This document shows, in pieces, positions 17,312-26,600 of a stretch of DNA of 64,000 nucleotides (its first letter is position 1; each line of letters opens with the position of its first letter). A model generated the notes under the pieces. The model was given only the letters and a program-made list of their open reading frames with translations. It searched no databases and was not told the DNA's origin. The position numbers and the translations under genes were made by a program. This DNA comes from Verrucomicrobiota bacterium. GTDB taxonomy: Bacteria; Verrucomicrobiota; Verrucomicrobiia; Limisphaerales; UBA9464. The stretch is from NCBI GenBank assembly GCA_947471985.1, contig CANIZL010000005.1:44457-108456 (forward strand), written 5' to 3'.

Positions 17312-19989
17312 GTGAGCTGCGTGGCTGCCCTTGCGAATTCAACGTCCAGTGTCCCGATAGCTTCCGTCGCCCCCGCCCCCGCTTCGGCGCCGGCGTCGGC
17401 GCCCGCGGACTGGAGCGGCGGTCGCCTGCCCGAGCTGCTCGCGCCGGCGGGCGACTGGGACTGCGTCCGGGCCGCGGTCGAGAATGGCGCCGATGCCATC
17501 TATTTCGGCCTGGACCGGTTCAATGCCCGGATGCGCGCCCACAACTTCACCGAGGCGGATCTGCCCAGTCTCATGGAGTTTCTCCATCGCCGGGGCGTGC
17601 GCGGTTACGTCACGTTCAACACGCTGGTCTTCACCGACGAACTCCCCGCGGCCCGCGCGTACCTGCGGAGTCTCATTGCCGCGGGAGTCGACGCCGCCAT
17701 CGTGCAGGACGTGGGCATCTGCCGGCTCATCCGCCAGTTGTCCCCGGATTTTCCCATCCACGGCTCCACCCAGATGACCATCACCAGTCCGGCCGGCGTC
17801 GAATTGGCGCGCGAGCTGGGGTGCGAACTGGTCGTGCTCGCCCGGGAGAATTCGATTCCCGAAATCACCGCGATTCAATCCGCCCAACAGGCCGCCCAGG
17901 TGGCGCATCCCGAACGGACTCCCCTGCCCCTCGAAGTGTTCATCCATGGCGCCTTGTGCGTGGCGTATTCCGGTCAGTGTCTCACCAGCGAATCGCTGGG
18001 CGGGCGCAGCGCGAACCGCGGCGAATGCGCCCAGGCCTGCCGCATGCCGTACGAATTGGTGTCCGATGGCCAGACTGTCCCGCTCGGGGATCGGCGCTAT
18101 CTGCTCAGTCCGCAGGATCTGGCCGGCCTGGAAGTCCTGCCGGATCTGGTCCGTTCGGGCGTCCGATCCTTGAAGATCGAGGGACGGTTGAAGAGCCCCG
18201 AATACGTGGCGAGCATCACGCGGGTCTACCGGCGGGCGCTGGATCAACTCCGCGTGCACCGGGAATCCGGGCAGCCGATCAACGCCGGCTCCGCGCAAGT
18301 TCGCCCCTCGGATCGCTACGAATTGGAAATGGCCTTCAGTCGCGGTTGTATCCGGGCTGGTTCCGCGGCGTGCAGAATCAGGAACTGGCCCACGCCCGTT
18401 TCGGTAAGAAGCGCGGCGTTCTGCTCGGGACGGTCACCCGGGTGGATTTCGAGCGGGTCGTCATCCGACCTGAGAGCGCGGTGAAACTCGGCGACGGCGT
18501 GGGCTTCGATGCCGGCCGGCCCGATCTGCCGGAGGAAGGCGGACGGGTTTACGAAATCCGCCCCGTGGGATCCGCTGGCGAGCTCGCGCTGGCCTTCGGA
18601 CATGGCTCGGTAAATTTCGCGAACATCCACATCGGCGATCGTTTGTGGAAGACCCACGATCCGGAACTCGAGCGGGAGGTGCACCGCACGTACGCCGGCG
18701 AGACGCCGAAATACCAGCGCCCCGTGGATTGGCAGGTGCACGGCCATGTCGGCAGCCCGCTGACGCTGGAACTCCGCGACGAACAGGGCCACGTCGCCCG
18801 CGTTACTTCAACGGTGTTGCTGGCGCGCGCGGAAAAATCCCCGCTCACCACCGCGCGCCTGGCCGAGCAACTCGGCCGCCTCGGCGGCAGTCCCTTCCGC
18901 CTGGGCCATCTGGAGAATCTTTTGGAAGGCGAAGTCATTGTGCCGGTCAGCGAACTGAACCGCCTGCGCCGCGACGCCGTGGCGCTGCTCGATGCCCAAC
19001 GCGCCGCCCCGCACCGCTGGACCTTGCGTAAGGACCCGGAAGTTCCCGCCCCATCCCCGCTCGCCGCTACCGCGTCCCCGCCGCCCGGAGATCCGGAATT
19101 GATCGTTCTGGTTCGAAACCTCGCCCAGCTCGACGCGGCCCTGCTGGCCGGCACGACGACGGTCTATTGCGATTTCGAAGATCCGAAAAAGTACCGCGAA
19201 GCGGTCCATACCGCGCGCACCTCCTTCGGCTGCGGCGGGCCCGAGCGAACCATCTGGGTTGCGCCGCCCCGGGTGTTCAAGCCGGGCGAAGAATGGATCC
19301 TCCAGCAGGTGCGGTCCGCCAACCCCGACGGCTACCTCGTGCGCAACGCCGAACACCTGCGGTATTTCCAGGACTGCCGGAGGCGCGGGGACTTTTCCTT
19401 CAACGTCGCCAACCCGCTCACGGCGGAATATTTCATCGCCGAGCAGGGACTCGAACGCATCACCGCCAGCTACGATCTCAACGCCACGCAACTCGAGCGT
19501 CTCCTGCAGGGGGCTCCGCCCGCGTGGTTCGAACTTACGATTCATCAGCACATGCCGATGTTCCACATGGAGCACTGCGTGTTCTGCGCCTTCCTTTCCC
19601 AGGGCAAGGATTTCCGCGATTGCGGTCGGCCATGTGATAAGCACGAAGTGCGTCTCCGCGATCGGGTCGGGGCAGAGCATCCGCTCAAAGCCGACGCGGG
19701 CTGTCGCAACACCGTGTTCAATGCCCGGGCCCAGACCGGAGCGGAATCCGTGGAGCGTTTCCTCGCGCTGGGGGCCCGACACTTCCGGTTGGAATTTGTG
19801 AACGAGACGCCGGAAGCCGTAACCCAGACGATCGCCCGCTACCGGGCCTTGCTGCGCGGCGAACTCACCGGGACCCAGCTCTGGCAGGAATTGAAGCTCC
19901 AGAACCAATTGGGTGTGACCCGCGGGCAACTGGAGAAAGAGGAAGCCCGGCAGGTGTTTCCCGGTCGAAACGAATCAGCCGGAAGCTGA
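17312..19989 (+). pseudogene. U32-family peptidase, interrupted by a single-base frameshift
   Basis: Two frames together make one protein of about 892 residues. The first part (17312-18346, GTG start) has LLAPAGDWDCVRAAVENGADAIYFG, here split over the N-terminal TIM barrel, and the U32 signature around EVFIHGALCVAYSGQCL and CAQACRMPYEL. At 18341-18348 the frame reads CGCGGTTG where CGCGGTTTG would keep YPGWFRG in frame; from 18347 the second frame continues to 19989 with FRGVQNQELAHARFGKK and a C-terminal Cys-rich motif CVFCAFLSQGKDFRDCGRPC. U32 proteins (YhbU/RlhA-type) act in RNA hydroxylation or collagen degradation. A missing T in a short T run may be a sequencing error or a true mutation. 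Confidence 0.85.
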
Positions 19990-20012
19990 GCGGATATCCG
20001 CCAACTTCCGGC
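19978..20012. terminator. Hairpin between convergent U32 and cysK genes
   Basis: GCCGGAAG (19978-19985) pairs with CTTCCGGC (20005-20012), with the palindrome CGGATATCCG (19991-20000) inside the loop. It lies exactly between two convergent genes and has no clear T tail, so it may work on both strands with Rho or as a processing barrier. Confidence 0.5.
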
Positions 20013-20043
20013 TGCGCTGGATTCAGGAAGATTCCCGGGACGC

Positions 20044-21027
20044 TCAGCCCCCGACTTCGGCGCGGGCATCGGCCGCGAGCGCGGTCGAGAGATAACGTTC
20101 GCCGGTCGAGCAGGCGATGGTGACGATGGTCTTGCCGCGGAATTCCGGGCGCTTCGCCGCTTCAATCGCCGCCCAAACGTTCGCCCCGGTGGAAATACCC
20201 ACGAGCAAACCCTCTTCCTTGGCCAGACGCCGCGCCATGGCGAAGGCGTCGTCGTTCGAAACCTGAATGGTCTCCGTGATCTGCGGTTCCCCGTTGGGTC
20301 CCTTCAGGTGGAGGTTCTTCGGCACGAAACCCGCGCCGGTGCCCTGAATCTTGTGCGCGCCCGGCTTGACGGGTTCGCCCTTCAGGGTCTGGGTGATGAC
20401 CGGGGAATCCTTGGGTTCCACGGCGATCGCATGGAAGCCCGCCTTGCGGGGTTTGATGTATTCATAGATCCCGGTGATTGTCCCGCCGGTACCCACCGCG
20501 GCCACCAGCAGATCCACTTCGCCGGCGGTGTCGTCCCAGATTTCCGGACCGGTCGTGGCGCTGTGCACCTGCGGATTGGCGGCGTTTTCGAACTGCTGGG
20601 GAATCCAGGCGTTCGGCGTTTCGGCCGCGATCTGTTGCGCGCGGGCGATGGCGCCCTTCATGCCTTCCGCACCCGGCGTCAGCACCAGCTTGGCGCCCAG
20701 CATCGCCAACAACACGCGCCGTTCGACCGACATGGTCTCCGGCATGGTGAGGATGAGTTTGTAACCCTTGGCCGCCGCGACGAACGCGAGCGCGATGCCC
20801 GTGTTGCCGGAGGTCGGCTCCACGATGACCGTTTCCGGCTTGAGAATGCCCCGCTTCTCGGCGTCCTCGATCATGGCCATGCCGATCCGATCCTTGACCG
20901 AGCCCAGCGGATTGAAGAACTCACACTTGAGCAGGATCTTGGCGTCCAGTCCCGCGGTAACCTTGTTCAAGCGAACCAGCGGAGTGTGTCCGATGGTTTC
21001 GACAATATTATTAAAAATGCGGCCCAT
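20044..21027 (-). CDS. cysK: Cysteine synthase A (O-acetylserine sulfhydrylase)
   Basis: 327 residues from ATG 21027, the normal length. PLP Lys45 lies in [11 protein letters not shown], the phosphate/substrate loop is [10 protein letters not shown], and [11 protein letters not shown] is the PLP phosphate-binding turn. The enzyme makes cysteine from O-acetylserine and sulfide. The frame can be extended upstream to 21132, but only [20 protein letters not shown] is a family-like start. No serine acetyltransferase gene is adjacent. Confidence 0.96.
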   Translation of the reverse strand: MGRIFNNIVETIGHTPLVRLNKVTAGLDAKILLKCEFFNPLGSVKDRIGMAMIEDAEKRGILKPETVIVEPTSGNTGIALAFVAAAKGYKLILTMPETMSVERRVLLAMLGAKLVLTPGAEGMKGAIARAQQIAAETPNAWIPQQFENAANPQVHSATTGPEIWDDTAGEVDLLVAAVGTGGTITGIYEYIKPRKAGFHAIAVEPKDSPVITQTLKGEPVKPGAHKIQGTGAGFVPKNLHLKGPNGEPQITETIQVSNDDAFAMARRLAKEEGLLVGISTGANVWAAIEAAKRPEFRGKTIVTIACSTGERYLSTALAADARAEVGG

Positions 21028-21378
21028 ATTTGGTGATTTGCTTTGTTCGCTTAAGGCGGAAACCTCGCCGCGGGCCGTTGGGGAGCAAGTCGTTTTGACC
21101 GTGCGGGGGATACGAGGATACGGCCCGGGCACGGGGACGGAGTAAAAACGCTACCCAACCGTCCGCCCCGTTTCCCGCCCCACCCCCCGGAGAACCCTTC
21201 GGTCCGCTTTCTTGTCGGGGGGCGGACTTCTCCGCGGCCCCCGACACCGACTCCCGCACCATCCGCCCCCCGGGCGACGACGGGGAATCCACCCCCCGTC
21301 ATTTGTCTGCGTTCCCCGCAACTTCCTCGCTTGCCAAGCGCGACCCATTCTGCCACCTAATCGGCCGCTTAGAGGAAT
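21028..21378. other. Intergenic stretch upstream of cysK and tRNA-Ala
   Basis: About 350 bases. I see open frames on the minus strand but none with recognisable content, and no riboswitch consensus. It must hold the promoters for cysK (minus) and tRNA-Ala (plus); I cannot identify them with confidence. Confidence 0.5.
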
Positions 21379-21454
21379 GGGGTCGTAGCTCAGTTGGTAG
21401 AGCGTCTCGTTCGCAATGAGAAGGTCGCAGGTTCGATCCCTGTCGGCTCCACCA
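21379..21454 (+). tRNA. tRNA-Ala (anticodon CGC)
   Basis: Cloverleaf with acceptor GGGGTCG/CGGCTCC containing the G3-U70 wobble pair that identifies alanine tRNAs, D arm GCTC/GAGC, anticodon loop TTCGCAA (CGC, reading GCG), T loop TTCGATC and an encoded CCA. Confidence 0.97.
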
Positions 21455-21498
21455 TCCTCCGCGATAAAATCCCCACCGACTTCACTTCCCCCCGCAGT

Positions 21499-22608
21499 TC
21501 AGGGAAGTTCAACCGTTCCCACCGTCAGATCCCGTTCCGGGCCACGGCCGCGTTCGTGCAACACCAGGCGTCCGTCCTTTACGTCCAGGGAGCCCACGCC
21601 GGCAAAGGTGTCCGGGATCCGCGCCAGGAAAACCGCGTAGCTCTTCGTCCGCGACTCACCGGCATCCAAGTGCTCGAACAGGGGTCGGCCAAAAATGGTG
21701 CCTTTCCGCGTCAGAATGCCAAACGGTTGATGCAATCCCGTCGTGCCAAACTCCAGCCCGCGCGCCGCCGGTCGATCGTGATCGACGTCCCGCCAGACAC
21801 TGAACCACGGATAATCCCGCGTGCGCCACAGATAACCGATCAGCAACCCCTGCCCCGGCGTGGCCGCCGTGACCCAGCCGAATTCGTCATCGATGGCAAA
21901 CGAAACGACATTGGGATTGGGATCGTTGGTGAGGCGCCGGAGATTCACCGGCTGCCCGTCCTGACTCAAAACCTGGGGCCAGTACGACGATGGTTCCTCC
22001 GGATTTGGCAACGTGCCGCCTTGGGCAAACCCCTTGCGCCCGTTGGCATCCACCACGGTGGTCTCGTCGAGAAACGGCCGGCCGATCGTCGGATGCTGGA
22101 CCATGTTGAAAATCCGGCCGAGGGGATTCTCGTTGCGCACTTCCTCGCGCACGACGCAATACGCCTGACTGGTCGAAAACCGCAGCGTCCGTTTCACCGA
22201 CAATCCCGCCAACGGCAGCCGCGCCGCCACCGTGGCCACCTGCGCCCCGGCGGCTTCCTCGATCCCCCCGACACTTTTCCATTCCACGTTGGCTGCTTCG
22301 CCGTGGTACGGCATCCCACTCCGACCCTCGGCGTCCGACGGGGGACCCCAGCGATCCAGACAGAGAAAGTGTCCGAACCCGTGGATGCCGGTATCGCCTT
22401 CCTTCGGCGCCGCCCAGCTCAAGGGATTCAAATTCCGGCCGGTCAGATGAAAATCCACCAGGGAGCCACCCGCCAGATCCACGGTGAGCTGCGCCGCCGT
22501 GCCGCGAAGCACCAGCGATCGCCGGCCCCGCACCGCCTCTTCGCCGTGCAAATTCATGGTGAACAGGGTCAATCCCAACCAACCAACGGACGCCAACAGT
22601 GTGCGCAT
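21499..22608 (-). CDS. Secreted protein with aldose-epimerase-like fold
   Basis: 369 residues with a signal peptide (about 1-22, ending in LHGEEA). The body is rich in beta strands with motifs like GGSLVDFHLTGRNLNPLSW, GHFLCLDRWG and QHPTIGRPFLDE, which resemble galactose-mutarotase-like carbohydrate-binding proteins. The family link is from pattern, not from catalytic residues, so I give no enzyme name. It lies 9 bases downstream of the SMP-30-like gene on the same strand; both secreted products may act on the same sugar substrate. Confidence 0.75.
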   Translation of the reverse strand: MRTLLASVGWLGLTLFTMNLHGEEAVRGRRSLVLRGTAAQLTVDLAGGSLVDFHLTGRNLNPLSWAAPKEGDTGIHGFGHFLCLDRWGPPSDAEGRSGMPYHGEAANVEWKSVGGIEEAAGAQVATVAARLPLAGLSVKRTLRFSTSQAYCVVREEVRNENPLGRIFNMVQHPTIGRPFLDETTVVDANGRKGFAQGGTLPNPEEPSSYWPQVLSQDGQPVNLRRLTNDPNPNVVSFAIDDEFGWVTAATPGQGLLIGYLWRTRDYPWFSVWRDVDHDRPAARGLEFGTTGLHQPFGILTRKGTIFGRPLFEHLDAGESRTKSYAVFLARIPDTFAGVGSLDVKDGRLVLHERGRGPERDLTVGTVELP

Positions 22609-22617
22609 TGCCTTCGC

Positions 22618-23514
22618 TTATTTGGTCAGCCCATGCACCGCCATGGGAACCGTGTAGATGCTCTTGCCGGCGGTGATGAACAGCGTCTTCCGCTTCGGCC
22701 CGGCGAAGCACACGTTGGCCGTCCACGGTTCCGGAATCTCGATGTGCTCGATCTTTTTCCCCTGCGGATCGTACACCGTAACGCCTTTGCCCGTGAGGTA
22801 CACGTTGCCTTGATGATCGATCGTCATGCCATCCGAGCCCTGTTCACAAAAGAGCCGCTTGCCCGAAAGTCCGCCGTCCTTCTCGATGTGATAGGCATAG
22901 GTCTTGCCGGCGCCGATATCCGCCACGTAGAGCGTCCGGCCATCGGGCGTGCCGATGATGCCGTTCGGTTGCTTGAAGTCGTCGATCACCCGCCGGACGG
23001 TCTTCCGATCCGGGGTGATATAATAAACGTGTTCCCCGCCCTGCTCGTTGGGTCCGCGATTCCAATACGGACGCTTGTAGAGTGGATCAGTGAAGTAGGC
23101 GCCATTGTCCGGCCGCACCCACACGTCATTGGGACCATTGAGCAGTTTGCCCTGATAATCCTTCACCAGCACGGTGACTTTCTGGTCGGGGGCAATGGAC
23201 CAAAGTTCATTCTTGCCGTCGGCGCAGGCGAGCAGGTTGCCGCGGCGATCGAAGTACATGCCGTTGGCCCGGCCGCTGGGTTGCAGGAAGGTGGTGAACG
23301 CCCCGTCCGGACTCCACTTCATGATCCGGTCGTTGGGTTGGTCCGTAAAATAGACGTTCCCACGCCGATCCACGGCGGGGCCTTCGGTGAATTCAAAGGC
23401 ACTCGAAATCTTCTCGGCCCGGGCACCGGGGGCGAGAACACTCTTGGTCTCGGCGGCAGCCAGCGGGCCGGCCAGACTGAGCAACAAAATGGGAACAGTG
23501 AAAAATCGCTTCAT
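22618..23514 (-). CDS. SMP-30/gluconolactonase-like secreted beta-propeller protein
   Basis: 298 residues from ATG 23514 with a signal peptide MKRFFTVPILLLSLAGPLAAA. The rest has repeated blades such as FTEGPAVDRRGNVYFTDQPND, GRANGMYFDRRGNLLACADG, LLNGPNDVWVRPDNGAYFTDP and QGSDGMTIDHQGNVYLTGKG, the pattern of SMP-30/LRE lactonases with calcium-binding E, N and D residues. It probably opens a sugar lactone outside the cytoplasm. It precedes the 369-residue protein with only 9 bases between. Confidence 0.9.
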   Translation of the reverse strand: MKRFFTVPILLLSLAGPLAAAETKSVLAPGARAEKISSAFEFTEGPAVDRRGNVYFTDQPNDRIMKWSPDGAFTTFLQPSGRANGMYFDRRGNLLACADGKNELWSIAPDQKVTVLVKDYQGKLLNGPNDVWVRPDNGAYFTDPLYKRPYWNRGPNEQGGEHVYYITPDRKTVRRVIDDFKQPNGIIGTPDGRTLYVADIGAGKTYAYHIEKDGGLSGKRLFCEQGSDGMTIDHQGNVYLTGKGVTVYDPQGKKIEHIEIPEPWTANVCFAGPKRKTLFITAGKSIYTVPMAVHGLTK

Positions 23515-23610
23515 AGATTCAGGGCGAAAACGGTGGTCAGCCCACAGATTGATCGGTCGTCCCCCGGAGCGCAAACGTCGTCTGGGCCGGCTTCCGATGC
23601 CGGCCGTGAT

Positions 23611-26600
23611 TCACGGCAGTCGGGGCGTCACCACGCGATAAAACCGGGCACCAGCGGGATCGAGCGGCGCGAGCGTGGTTTCAAACGGATGATCCGCCGC
23701 TTCCGGAAGGACATCCAAAACCCGATCCCACAGGACACCACTCAACGCGGGGCGGCTGAGGAGGGAATACGATCGGCCCGCCCGCGCCAGAAAGCCCAGA
23801 TGCAACCCGTCCGAAGCGGAGCGCGCCTCCATCTTCAAGACACTGGCGGCAGCCCGGGGATCGGTCCCGGCCAAGTACTCCTGCCCGTTGGTCTGCCCGT
23901 CGTGATCCAAATCCAATCCGGCATCGGCCGTCAGCGGATCCGTTCCAAACGCCGTTTCCCAGACATCCGGCAGGCCATCAGCATCCGAGTCCACTCCGCC
24001 ACCCACCGCGGCGCTCGTGACGTTCACGGTATTGGAGGCCACCAACTGGCCTTGAAAACCGTAGGCGAGAAAGCGGAGCTGGTTCGTGCCCAGCACCAGC
24101 GGCACGGTGGTCTGCCAGGTCGTGAGGTTGCTCCACCGAAATTCCAACGGATCCGCTCGCCCTTCGATTCGAATCTCCCGCACGTCAATTCCCGCCCGAC
24201 CCGAAATCAGCGCGACCGCCGCATTGACCCAGCCGGTGGTGGTGCCCGTGGAAGTCACCGCAAAGGGCACCGCGGCCGTCAACTGACTGCGCACGGACTT
24301 CACCCGCTGATCCACATAGCTGCGGATGCCGCCGAAATTCTGGCCGGCGAGGCTGCCAAAATGGTTGATCCACGGCGTGAGATAATTCGTGTTGTACGTG
24401 GTGGTGATCAGGTCCAGCAGGTGCCCCTGATAAAGCCTCTGATTGCCCGGTAGCCCGATCAGCCGGGCCAGATTGCCGCCTGCCCGGTTGATGGGCGACG
24501 TGGCCGCGGCTCCGAAATTATAATCCATGTCCCAGAGGAACGGCAGTGCCCGACCGTCCTCCGGTCGGAAGTAAATCATGAAATTGTGCGGGTTATCGAA
24601 GGGATACGTGTCCACCAATCCCCACAGCGATTGAAAGGCGACGGCCCGCATCCAGGTGCTGACGTCCATGAGCCGGCGTGAGTCCGCATCCAGTGCCGTG
24701 CCCGTTTTATTCAGCGCCTTCGCCAGAGCCATCACGGGCTGGTAATCGTCCTGCTCCCGATTGTTCTCATGCAGGAGGAACCAGCGGTAGGATTCGGGAT
24801 TGTCGCCCAGATTGCCGAGATCCACCCCGACCACGTCGTCCGGCTGCGGCAGCTTCGGCGACTGCGGCGTACCGCCGGAGGTGGTCGTGGGTGAATAGAT
24901 CAATTCCAACTTAAACACGCCCCCGTCACTCCCGCGGGCGTACTGGCTGTCGAGAAAAACATTGCCGTACTTGGCCAGAATCAGCAGTCCGGGGCCGGTC
25001 AAATCGGCGCGCGGCGGAATGATCCGAACCAGATCGTCATACATGCCGGGCAGACCGCCGGCGTGTTGCAACGCATGCTTCAGCAGGATCTCATCCTGAT
25101 CCCCGCCGACGCCCGTGTAGCCGCCGGAGCGATCGATGGAGATGCCGCCATGAACGCCCCGAAAGAGATGGTCCGGTGCGAATTCAATCGTGAAGCCCAC
25201 GCGACCGGGATCGGAGCGCCCGCGTTCACTGCCCTGCAGATGCACCCCGACGTCATAAAACGATTCCTGCTCGTCATAAACCACCGTGGCCCGCAGGAGT
25301 TCGTTGCTCATGACATTCGTGAGGGCATGGAGGAAACCCGTGTCGGCCGGCGTCATGACGAGGCGGAGATTGTGCAGCGGGCCCGTGGTGGCGCGCTGGT
25401 CGTTGACGTTATACAGAGCCCGCGATGCCGGGCCCGCCGCCGGAAAAAAGGCCGTGGCCCCGAGAGTGTCGGCGGCCTGAAGATAAAACTGCACCACGCT
25501 GCCGGCAGCCGCGCCCGGCACGGTTCCGGAAACCCGCCCGTCGGCGGGCACTACCAAAGCGCGGCTCTGCCAGCCGCCTCCGTTGATCGACCAGAAAAAT
25601 TGCACCGAGGCGACGCCTTGGGGATCGCTGACCCGCGCCGAAACCGTGACCGCCTCAGCGGCCTTGGGGACGGTGGGCGTGTGCTGCAAGTCCGCGAAGG
25701 TGGGGCCGGGATTTTCGACATACGTGGAATTACGCGCCCCCGGCGTACCGCGGGAAACCGGGGTGGCGAGGCGGGTGGTGCGCGCGACGCGGTTGAAGTA
25801 GAGTCGCGTGTTCAACTGCGCATTGCCCGAGAGCCAGCGGGCCCGGTAGGAAACCGCGTAGGTCCGCCCATTTACGACGGCGCGATTGTTGGTCAGCGTG
25901 GTCTCGAGATGGTTGTGCATGTGCTCCGTCGGTCCCGTGGCCACCAGGTGCAGCACATGATTCCCGGGTTGATCGGGGTCCACGATCACTTCGCTATGCC
26001 GGTGCGTGCCCAAAAACCGCCAGGCCGCCGCGCCGTTTTCAAAGTTGCCGTTCGACAGCAGGGAGACCGGGGCGGTATCGGGTGATTCCACCACGCGCAG
26101 GTCATCGATCAAACACTCACCGGCATCGAGTAATCCGAGCACGAACTCCTTCCACGTCACCGGCTCCGTCGCCGCGGTGGCAACAGCGCGGTAGCTGTAG
26201 TTGGTCCAACCGGTTGCCGCGGACTCGCGACTGGCGGCCCAGGATTCCGCCGCGGCGTGATCGGCCCACGGATTGCGTAATTCCAGACTGGAGCCGGAAC
26301 CGTCCGCCTCAGCAGCCCAGCGGCCGCCGTCAAAATAACGCACTTCATCGGCGGGATTCCCGGAGGCATTGGCGAGCACCAGAAGATCGCTTCGTCCGGA
26401 AAGCGTGTTCGTATACGGACCCACCACCCGGAGGCCGGGGTTCGCGGCCAACAAGGCCACGGGATCGCGGGCCACCACAAGATACCCGCCGGCCGGGAGC
26501 GTAGTACCCGCCGCAAAGCGGTAATCGATTCCGCTCGTGAATCGCCACTCTGACAGATCCACCGCCGCCGCACTGCGGTTAAACAACTCCAACCACGGCC

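Noticed and set aside
18341..18352. Programmed frameshift in the U32 gene
   Set aside because: No slippery heptamer, hairpin or stop-codon pattern is present; a missing base is simpler.
21394..24453. Open frame of about 1,000 codons on the plus strand beginning inside tRNA-Ala
   Set aside because: Overlaps the tRNA and two recognised minus-strand genes; no domain pattern.
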